A stretch of 64,000 bases of DNA. Source: Aplectana chamaeleonis (Eukaryota > Nematoda > Chromadorea > Rhabditida > Cosmocercidae). Position 1 is the first letter of the stretch; each line of letters starts with the position of its first letter. Made by a program: the position numbers and the translations under genes. Location of the stretch: contig JAPDOI010000446.1 of the NCBI GenBank assembly GCA_029168955.1, positions 124,001-188,000 on the forward strand, given 5' to 3'. A model generated the notes under the pieces. It searched no databases. It was not told the origin of the DNA and worked only from the letters and a program-made list of their open reading frames with translations. Shown piece after piece: positions 56,309 through 64,000 of the stretch.

Positions 56309-57776
56309 ATAGCTATGTGCCACAGCTCCGAGTCTACGGCTTCTTTCCACCCCGCCCGCTCCGCCCACCAACATTCTGATTATTCTAGCGCAAGCTTGGT
56401 AACAGGCCACGTCCGATCGTCAATCTTTCGCTAGATTCTGGATACAGCCCTTGCGCCCGCTACCTAGGAAGGAAAACGTCGCCTCTGAGGTGCCCGTCAG
56501 ACTTGGTCGAAACGCCTTTTGGGTTCGGAACGTAAAAACCGACCTTGGATGCATTGGCCCTGCCCGTGTAACACCAGTATTTATGTTTTCGGCACCCGTC
56601 TGTCACTATTTCGGAGCGTATCGACGGGGACTCAGTCGTTCCACCCGAACCCTGACTGACGGGGCCCTGAATTCTGTCGTGTTTTCAAATATTTCCCTCT
56701 ATTTTCGTATCTTCCGCTTTTGATGGATTCCATTTTAGGATAGGAAGAATCGGACGGCTAAGTTCCTCCTTCCCTGGCAGGGTGACGTCACTTGTGCGAA
56801 CGACAAGTGAAGTTCGCCTTACCAGCGCTATTGAGGTGACTGCGGCTATAACTTGGAAGGAAAATCTCTACGATCTTTAAATGCATATTCCAGTTAGCAG
56901 CTCGTCTTGGCCGTCCGTTGCCAGCTATCGAATCGTACATGCTCAGTGATGATGTGACCAGTGGGGAGGAGGATTGAAGAACAAATCGTGTCAGTGTAAT
57001 GCAATATAATATAATGTTATAAAAGTTTTATCACGCCTACGGACACATTTCATAACAGGATTTGATAGCACACACACACAATGACGAAGAAAGCGACCCC
57101 ATTGAGTAGGACAAGCCTTAAGCCGTCTCCCTCCCTCCCAGGGTCAAGCACGTTCGCAACTCTGCGCAACAGGGATCGTAAAAGTTTTTAAAACACTTCT
57201 GTGAAAAAAAAGAAAATTTGAGGAGGAGGCTTCAAATTACTTGGTAAGCTAAAATAGGGTAATAATAGTTACCCTCGGCTAGTAAGATTGCAGCGCGAAA
57301 GCAGCTGTATCTGCGGAGGCAGTCATGAAATTCGCCTAGAATATGGAACATGTCACTCTTCGCCTCAGTTCTAGGGTTTGATAAAGTTTTTTGTGAAAGT
57401 CAAATTCACATAAAAATAGAACTACCTGCTTAATGGGGAGTTACGGGGCAGTTCTATTGAGCTTTTGGTTTTCACGAAAAGCAGAAAATTTCACAAAAAC
57501 GGGAGGGAACTCGTAGCTCCGCTGAAAATTGGCGCACCGGCCGGCTTGACCCTGCTCAAAGAAATGTCTAGGAACGTCCCGAAGTGGGAATAGAACTCTA
57601 ACCACGAGAATATTTGGAGAAAACAGCAATGATTTTTAATCGGAACAGAGATATTCTCCTATATTGGGGTAGTAGCGCCGCCCTCGAATTTTTAACCACA
57701 GAAGGGACATCTGGGATTCTTATGAACTTTGGCATATGTAGGAAAGGTTCCCTGATTTGACCCATGGGGTTGGAGC
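56309..57776. other. Stretch without a firm gene; one candidate helicase exon
   Basis: After an acceptor GCCCGTCAG at 56,500 the reading R-LGRNAFWVRN continues the helicase phase left by exon 9 (FLH + AG|A). It would supply part of motif VI (HRxGRxxR), but it lacks the final Arg and drifts into unrecognised sequence. A GTAAAA donor follows. The rest is AT-rich without recognised features. Confidence 0.3.
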
Positions 57777-58311
57777 CAGGGGTGTGCGGCAATTTTGGCA
57801 AACCCCAAAAAATGGTCGGCAAACAGCAAAATCGATTTTCGATTTCGTGCTATATATAGTCCATCCACAATTGTTTGCGCTTCTGGTATTTGCTGCAATA
57901 CATATCTGCCGGATATCTCTAACTGATTCACGGTAACCACCTACAGTAATAACAGCGTATATCCCAAGCCGTTTGTGTCTCGTACACCACACTCTCCCCA
58001 TACAGTCGGCACACATCGTACTCATACTTCTCGTTCCTAATTGTACGTTGGCGACAACCCAGTGCACGTATGCCACAACATATGCACACCGAATTGTGCC
58101 AATATACAACAAGGAACATCTCAACATAGCGGGATGAAAGCTACAACGCGGTTCTTGGAGATAACATACAAACAATATGTAAGTAGCTACGATAAGTCAG
58201 GATTGTGATCAAAAGAAAATCACGGCGGTCAGGAATTCGTCAAAAAAAACATTGCGGCAGACGGCAAACCTCAAAAAATGGCTGGCAAATGGCAACTGCT
58301 GCACACCCCTG
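57777..58311. mobile_element. hAT-like element, 535 bp
   Basis: The ends are CAGGGGTGTGCGGCAA and the inverse of CAGGGGTGTGCAGCAG. Near each end lie GGCAAAC and CAAAAAATGG in the same orientation, as in the hAT-type element at 43.5 kb. No 8 bp target duplication is visible (GTTGGAGC left, ATGCGCTC right), so one flank may have been lost. No transposase is encoded. Confidence 0.6.
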
Positions 58312-58321
58312 ATGCGCTCAC

Positions 58322-58456
58322 CCCGGATTCATCATTGCGCTAACACCGGGTTACTCGACATGAGTTAGGTTTAGCGCAGGCACAGCCGCTTTGATACTCG
58401 AGCTAAACCCGACCCAAATCAGCAAACCCAGAGTTATCGCAATGATGAATCCAGCC
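58322..58456. mobile_element. 135 bp palindromic MITE
   Basis: GGATTCATCATTGCGCTAAC is mirrored as GTTATCGCAATGATGAATCC, and AGGTTTAGC by GCTAAACCC in the centre. It lies immediately beside the hAT-like end. Confidence 0.7.
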
Positions 58457-58760
58457 TCTGGGTTGGATCCCCAAGGTGGGCGAACAATAGTGGATGCGAA
58501 ATATTTTTCGACCCCCCCCCTCCTCCAATATCGGATACAGCTCCGAGATATGTTTGTTTAGTATCAGAGAGAAATGAAAGGCATTCAATCACAGCTTCTA
58601 TTAGTATCTAGCAATAACAGCAAAGATTCCAATGAACACAAATTACGAGTCGCTTCAAAGAGACAGGAATGTGATATCGAAGGGAAGAGGAAATCTGATG
58701 CCCAGTCCAGAGCTGGGGAATAAAATAAAATCTATATTATGGTAAATCAAAAAGGTTGAG

Positions 58761-59295
58761 CTAACTATTCAGAATCGCCCATGCATCATCATCCCAACCC
58801 TTATTTGCTGACTGACTTTCAACCTTCCTCACAGTCGTTTCTGGTTTCTTCGCAGCTGTCGTTTCAGAACGTCGAGGCTTATTAAACGAAGCTTCAAACT
58901 GAGTGATCGTCGAATCTGAAAAAAAGTTTATTTTATAATGAGTGGAGCGGACGTACAGGCCATAAAACGGCCAATGTCTCACCGTCGACTGCGTACCACG
59001 AGCTGCGCGACCGCACGCGCGTCGGAAGCAGACGGGTTTTGGCCGCCGCGCGACGTTTCGGCCGCCACGCGGCGGCCGAAACGTCGCGCGGCGGCCAAAA
59101 CCCGTCTGCTTCCGACGCGCGTGCGGTCGCGCAGCTCGTGGTACGCAGTCGACGGTGAGACATTGGCCGTTTTATGGCCTGTATGCGTACCTGCCAGCGA
59201 TCCATCGTCTACTGAAGGCGGTGAAACGGGACACGCGGAAGATCTCGAGGGTTTCTTCTTCTCTGCTGTATCTTTTCTCGTGTCGATACCACTTT
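58761..59295 (-). CDS. Last two exons of a host gene (possible SCY1-like protein C-terminus)
   Basis: Exon 59,191-59,295 (after TTATTTTAG) reads SGIDTRKDTAEKKKPSRSSA and SVDDGSLA, then a donor GTACGC. Exon 58,761-58,915 (after TTTTTTTCAG) continues in phase with DSTITQFEASFNKPRRSETT and ends KGWDDDAWAILNS and stop. The Lys/Ser/Pro-rich linker and the terminal G-W-D-D-D-x-W are like the tails of SCY1-like pseudokinases, which act in Golgi trafficking, but this rests on a very short motif. Upstream exons were not found before the MITE at 59.4 kb. The 275 bp intron between the exons is almost wholly a perfect palindrome. Confidence 0.5.
58955..59182. mobile_element. 228 bp perfect palindrome (112 bp arms, 4 bp spacer)
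   Basis: From ACAGGCCATAAAACGGCC to GGCCGTTTTATGGCCTGT every base that I compared is complementary, around the spacer ACGC. The arms are GC-rich (GTCGACTGCGTACCACGAGC, GGCCGCCGCGCGACGTTTCG). It sits inside an intron of the minus-strand gene. It is most simply a very young foldback MITE. Confidence 0.9.
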
Positions 59296-59430
59296 CTAAA
59301 ATAATCATTTTGAACAAAGACCAAGGAAACCCTGCGATGCAGCCAGGCTCATTACTGTTCAAATCGAAAGTCTAAAAAATATTTCTAAGCCACTTTTTTT
59401 GTTCTGGAACAATGCAGAATGGTGAACATA

Positions 59431-59598
59431 TAAACTCTGGTACCGCCGTAATGACCTGTTGATTTCGATTATCACAGCGCGGAGCGGTGGCTTTTTCGTC
59501 GGAACCTCCTTATCACTAGTTATATCTCACCGAGGCCCACCGCTCCGCTGCTGATATTGATCGAAATCAACAGGTCACTACGGCGGTACCAGAGTTTA
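59431..59598. mobile_element. 168 bp MITE
   Basis: TAAACTCTGGTACCGCCGTA and its inverse bound the element. Inverted similarity extends about 58 bp per arm (TGACCTGTTGATTTCGAT, GCGGAGCGGTGG). Confidence 0.85.
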
Positions 59599-60630
59599 CT
59601 TTTACATGTTTAAATTTTCTCGAGTAACCCAATGTTTGAATTATTCCTCGGATGTACGAACTTTTCCAATAGATAGTCGACATCTCTACTCCACTTTTAA
59701 AATTATACTTGATCCATAAAAACTCAAGATGACGAGTAAACCCTTCTCCGTGATATTTTCTACAAGGGAGGACGCACGCAGACCGTATGCCCAGTGCACC
59801 TCAAAAAATTAGGGGACGTTTCATCGAAGGGTTCTTCGATATAAATCAACATCATGGCGGAGCCTAAGTCGAAGTTGGGTGCTTTTATCTCGGTCAGATC
59901 AAGGATGATTCATCGAACGAGAAATCACGGCGGTGTCCCGGTGCGAAGATTCGCGGCTGGGTAGAGAGAGGGAGAGAGAGTCGTAGCACAGGTCGCGGCG
60001 GAGATGCAGATCAGTTAAAGACATCGTAGGCGCTGAAAACCACTTGCTGTTTTTCAAGTTTGATTAATTGATTGGGCCCGTCCGAAAAAAGAAAGAGTTT
60101 GATGGGATCAACGCTTCGCTAATAAGATAAATTAGGTCAAATATCTTAAACTTCGTCAAAAGAGGCCGGCCCTCCGTCAGTCATCTGACACAACTTGCTG
60201 TCGGATTTTGTATAGGTGACTGATCAACAATTGATAAAGTTCTAATGAGGGGAAATTGATGAAATATATTAGATTTCGTGAATAATATATTTCTACACAC
60301 ATCGGTTAACCATTCCTTCTCCACAAATCACTTGAAAGAAAGATGAACTTCATTTGATCGAGAGATCATAAGTGTACACAGCGATTCCTGGCGATCGACT
60401 CTTCCCCTCTCAAAAATCGATTGAGGAAATTTCGGACGGAAGAGCTTTAATCATGAATAGAAATCTCGAAAGCGACATCTATCGTGAACGATGCCTTTAG
60501 GTGCTGAGGTGGATCCCCGAAATAAATGCGGAGGAACTCAGACAGAAACTCAAGTTCCAGACAATGCAGTTACGAAATTCACCGAGCGGGTGCGATACCA
60601 GGCCTTGCTGGACTCTGGTGGAAATCCGAC
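59599..60630. other. No gene seen; isolated element terminus at 60,481
   Basis: ATCGTGAACGATGCCTTTAG at 60,481-60,500 matches the terminus of elements A and B (46.6-47.9 kb), but the partner end was not located. A GAGAGAGGGAGAGAGAG run lies near 59,965. No coding exon was recognised. Confidence 0.4.
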
Positions 60631-60657
60631 TTGTTGTTGTTGTTGTTGTTGTTGTTG
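60631..60657. repeat. (TTG/CAA)8-9 microsatellite, probable LINE tail
   Basis: TTGTTGTTG on the plus strand is (CAA)n at the 3' end of the minus-strand LINE, about 190 bases after its stop codon. Confidence 0.8.
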
Positions 60658-60847
60658 CCCATCTTTCACCATAACCATCGATCCTGGATCCAAACTTCCG
60701 GTACGTAGACGGCATAATCGAAGCAACTTTTCTAGGATCCTCTTCTTTGGAGGATCTCTGAGTGGGGCATTTTTCAACCTTTTTTTAAAATTTTTTCCGA
60801 TTTTTTTATTAATTTTTTTCCAACATTTCAAAATCATCACTGCATGA

Positions 60848-61549
60848 TCAAAGTGACAGGAAATTGGCGACTTCCACTGGTTTGAGCCAGAGATCTTCTA
60901 TTGTAAGGTTCGTTGGCTTTCCAGAGCATGAGAACATGTGGGGTACTGTATGTTTCTCCAGTCTGCATTCCGGACAAAGTGGATTATCAGCTGCTCCTAT
61001 CTTATGGAGGTACCATTGCGATTTTGAGTAGAAACCACTTTGAAGCTGAGACTGCGCTACTCGGCTAGGTCTTGACAACGTCTCCTCCTTGGATATCTTC
61101 GGCGGCGGTCCACTCAGCAAGGGAGAGTTCAGATTACCCAAGAACTCTTTTACAAACTCCTTGTGAACTTCTTTGCGAATGCTCTCTGCAGTTCCAGGTT
61201 TCACCAACATTGGTTTGACAGTTCTGACGTGTGTACTGATCTGTTTAGGCGGTTCTTTCTCCTTCATCATGTCGTGCGACGGGTGTCCAGGGTCGAGTGT
61301 CGCAACCATTCGATATTGGAGTGTCAGCATCTCGTTATGAGCTCGAACTGGCATGATTCCTGTCTCGCTACTCAGATGAGTTGTGCTTGCCATTGCCAGG
61401 CTTCCCGTCGCGGTCCTCAAAGCTGTGTTTTTATAGGCTTGCAACCGATCCCAGTGAGAAGATGCAATGAGCGGGCTCCAGGCTGGAGCCGCGTAGGACA
61501 TCACAGATTGTGCACTGGCAGTGTGAGCAGCTCTTTGCTTTGTCGTCAA
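60848..61549 (-). pseudogene. LINE C-terminal region
   Basis: QSVMSYAAPAWSPLIASSHW, LQAYKNTALRTATGSLAMAS and a Cys/His stretch (NPLCPECRLEKHTVPHMFSC) end in VEVANFLSL and stop. This is the same domain as the C-termini at 8.1, 45.3 and 51.7 kb, but about half diverged, so it is another family of the same clade. It is in a different frame from the RT. Confidence 0.85.
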
Positions 61550-62514
61550 TTCCTTCCCGCCAACGCTTTCGGGAGGTTCGTTCTTTTTGCCGTGTTCTTG
61601 CGAACAGCTTCCGCATGAAGTCGTCCCGTCATCATCGTATCAAAGTGATAGCCGAGGATCGTCGGATTTCTTTCGTGCGCGATTTGCGTTCCATTTATGA
61701 AGACTTTCGGCACGTATCTCGCTTGAGCAGAATGTGTTGTGAGAAGAGAGACAGTAGTCTTTTGGATCGAAAGTTGCAGTTGGAGGTCTTCCAGAGCCTT
61801 TGTCAGCTTCGGGAGATAGTCGTTCAGACGTTTTTCGCAGGTTTCCACAGCAGGGTCTGATGTAACCAGTGTTAAATCATCCGCATATCCGATAAGGCGT
61901 GTTTCTGGTGGGGGTGCTGGAAGATCGGCGATGTAGTAAGAAAAAAGGAGCGGAGAGAGCACTGCGCCTTGCGGTACCCCGGAGCGCACCAATCTTACGT
62001 TTGACATCCGGCCTCTGAACTCTGTCCGTATCGTTCTCCCTCTCAGGTAGCTAGAAATCCATCGGGCTAAACCTCTTGGTAGGGATGACTCTGCAAGCTT
62101 CTGACAAAGAATGGAGATGACGACAGTGTCATAGGCCTTCTTTAGGTCGAGTGCGACCATAATTGAACGGCTTGGCGGTCTCTTCTCATTCAGTCCATCC
62201 GTAATGAATCCCGTAAGTTCGACCAAAGCTGTGGTGGTGGAAAAGCCTTTTCGAAAACCATTCTGCCATCCAGGGATTTGCAGGTGCGTCTCCAGTGTAG
62301 GAAGAATAGTTCTTTCAAAGGTGCGTGCCATAGATGAGATGATCGAAATGGGTCTGTAGCTGTTCAAATCCTCTGCAGGTTTTCCGGGCTTCAGAAGTGG
62401 GAAGATTCTTGCCTCCTTCCACGACGCCGGAATCAGTCCAGTTGATAGAGTTCTGTTGAAGACACTCACGAAAAACTGGTCCTGAATGTTTGAGCATGAT
62501 AGGGGCCACTCCAC
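61546..62514 (-). pseudogene. LINE reverse transcriptase
   Basis: The reading contains IPASWKEARIFPLLKPGKP, NSYRPISIISSMARTFERTI, QNGFRKGFSTTTALVELTGF, MVALDLKKAYDTV (first Asp), RSGVPQGAVLSPLLFSYYI and IGYADDLTLVTS with the catalytic YADD near 61,880, then the thumb. All core RT motifs are present. The frame begins before the reading of the endonuclease ends, which marks a frameshift rather than two genes. Confidence 0.9.
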
Positions 62515-63535
62515 TTGTATCTAGCGCTCTAGACGGCTTGAATCTCTTCAAGGCGGCGTCAATGAGGGTGGTCGTGATAACGGGAACGTCGTCTCTCGAA
62601 AAGTTCTTGATCCATCTGAAAGTCCTTCGTGACGACTTCAGGCTTCTATGAGGGCATGGCGAACTGAATTGTTTGCATAGAAGGTTGGCTGCCTTCTTGT
62701 TGTTAACCGGCTCGCCTTTATGAAGAAGCTGGAGGGGATTCGGTTTAGCGGAACGGTTATCGAAAGCTTTCATGGTTGTCCATAGCTTGGAGGAGTTCGT
62801 ACGATTATCAATGCCTTCCACGAATGCTCTCCACGTCTGCTGCCGGTCCTTCCTCACTTCATCTGTGATTTCCTTGTTCAGCTCGGAAACCCGGGTGTTG
62901 GTGGGATCCGTTCTTCGAATCGCGTTTCTTTCACAATTGAGGTCCTTAGCGGTGTCCGACAGGCCCGGCATGAACGCTTTACGCTTACCCTTAGGGATGA
63001 ATTTTAAAGTCGCTGCTCTTATAGCTGCTGTAAGGAATCTATCCATTTCCAGTGGGTTAGTCCGAAAATCGAAATCAGCCGACTGTTGTTCCAGCACCGA
63101 CCGAAGTTTAGGCCAGTTCGCCTTCTTGAAGTTCACGAAAGTGGTCCTCGGCGAGGAAGATATCAGGGCCTCGTTTCTGAACTCCATCAAGATAGGGAGG
63201 TGGTCACTTGCGCCTGTGTTAATGGTGTCCCACAGTGCTGACGATGCTAAATCCAGCGAGCACAGCGAAGGGTCCGGTGACGAGGGTCTTCCATATGTCG
63301 GTTTCCTTGTTGGGTGCGCGGCTTCGTTCAGAATCACAAAATTGGATTGCGCTATCTCCTCCTCCAAGTCCTGTCCGCGTTGGTCTTCCTCACCCTCCGA
63401 CCATAGAGGACTGTGCGCATTGACATCTCCCATGACGATCGTGGGTTTCACACATGTCAAGAATTGGGCGATCGACAGCTCATATGAGGGTGGGCATGAG
63501 GATCTTGGCGGAGAGTAGATGTTGTGAATTTAAAG
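62490..63535 (-). pseudogene. LINE endonuclease and linker
   Basis: The frame opens with NIYSPPRSSCPPSYELSIAQ and includes IVMGDVNAHSPLW (catalytic D-x-N), FVILNEAAHPTRKPTYGRPS, PDPSLCSLDLASS and INTGASDHLPILMEF with the terminal S-D-H. These are the central to C-terminal motifs of a LINE endonuclease. A long linker follows (KLRSVLEQQSADFDF, RNAIRRTDPTNTRVSELNKE, KLWTTMKAFDNRSAKPN) and leads to the RT fingers (KFKPSRALDTSGVAPIMLKH form). The frame is lost near 62,490. Confidence 0.85.
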
Positions 63536-63556
63536 TGATCCAGCCCTAGTTTCCAC

Positions 63557-64000
63557 CAGGGCTGTGCGTAATTACGAATCACGGTTTACGATTTACGAAT
63601 TACGGGCATTTTTGGCAAATTTTTTAAGATTTACGATTTACGCAATTTGGGACCAAAATCGTAACAAATCGTAATAAAACGTGAAAACGCGGTTAAACGA
63701 GCAATGCAAATCTGCGGTATAGTACAAATATAAATTTAACACTTTCAATACAACACAACTTCAACATTTTTAGAATTCAACACACTCCTAATATTTGATT
63801 ACTTCTCAAAATTTCAATTTTCGGTGAACCCGTACCCTTGCATGCCCGGCCGGTCGAAGTCAGCAGTAGGTCAGTCATGGAGAACTAAAATTGTCGATAA
63901 CGAGCTTCAGGTATGACCAATCGCTCCCCTTCTCACTCTGACGGACCCAAACTTATTATTTGGTTCCAACCTTTCCTTGCCCCAAGCCGAGCCAGGTCGG
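63557..64000 (+). mobile_element. Left end of a further hAT-like element, running out of the window
   Basis: CAGGGCTGTGCGTAATTACG resembles the termini at 43.5 and 57.8 kb. It is followed by short direct repeats of TTACGATTTACG and AATCGTAATAAAACG type. The LINE is cut off just before it. No coding sequence is visible in the part present. Confidence 0.45.

Larger units (their letters stand above)
60658..63535 (-). mobile_element. LINE (Jockey/I-like), 5'-truncated, with endonuclease and reverse transcriptase
   Basis: A third LINE, antisense to the window, with domains in order: endonuclease from about 63,535, reverse transcriptase, C-terminal Cys/His stretch, stop at 60,848, short 3' untranslated region and (CAA)n tail. 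It lacks the first part of the endonuclease and any ORF1. Two frameshifts (about 62,490 and 61,550) break an otherwise well preserved frame, so it is younger than the other LINEs here but not active. Confidence 0.85.

Noticed and set aside
55884..56309. Phe/Arg-rich open frame of 141 codons
   Set aside because: It is a product of the TTCGAAA tandem repeats inside a MITE.
57769..58319. 8 bp target duplication for the hAT-like element at 57,777
   Set aside because: The flanking octamers GTTGGAGC and ATGCGCTC do not match.
58938..59375. Plus-strand 145-residue open frame
   Set aside because: It runs through both arms of the perfect palindrome, is antisense to the exon 59,191-59,295, and has no domain.

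Overview
The window looks like repeat-rich eukaryotic DNA, most probably from a nematode. The evidence is very short introns (40-60 nt) with GT...TTTCAG boundaries in the few genes that can be traced, several nematode-like LINE families, and many foldback/MITE elements. The species cannot be named from the sequence. There is no bacterial operon, CRISPR array or complete rRNA/tRNA gene. Most of the 64 kb is mobile elements nested inside each other, plus one large satellite array.

Layout. 1-9.3 kb: decayed LINE pieces, including one LINE (3.37-8.74 kb) with a PHD-like zinc finger, endonuclease and reverse transcriptase. It is cut open by a 2.5 kb inverted-repeat DNA element (which itself carries a 165 bp MITE) and by a 0.68 kb GC-rich insertion. 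A 476 bp MITE with TTA target-site duplication follows. 9.8-14.3 kb: an RTE-like LINE tail and a Penelope-like element (PLE) with reverse transcriptase and GIY-YIG endonuclease, three hammerhead-ribozyme-like motifs, an inverted truncated copy at its 5' side, and (TA)n at both ends. 14.3-15.0 kb: a 669 bp foldback element. 15.1-39.9 kb: a 24.8 kb satellite with a 42 bp monomer arranged in higher-order repeats of about 0.80, 0.92 and 1.72 kb. Its very long open frames are a by-product of the 42 = 3 x 14 period.

40-47.9 kb: accessory DNA with two possible host gene 3' ends (41.1-41.5 and 42.4-42.9 kb), a large foldback element split by a non-autonomous hAT-type element with an exact 8 bp target duplication, a LINE tail, a TA-flanked MITE, and two abutting terminal-inverted-repeat elements. 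The second of these carries a three-exon, apparently spliced gene on the minus strand.

47.96-55.1 kb: the best host gene, a DEAD-box RNA helicase on the plus strand. Nine exons can be joined in phase; two of its introns are filled with foldback elements and LINEs. The last motif (HRxGRxxR) is not cleanly found. 55.1-58.5 kb: MITEs and little else. 58.76-59.30 kb: the last two exons of a minus-strand gene ending in GWDDDAW, with a perfect 112 bp-arm palindrome in the intron between them. 60.6-63.5 kb: a third LINE (endonuclease, RT, C-terminal Cys/His region) on the minus strand with a (CAA)n tail; after it a new hAT-like end begins and runs to the window edge.
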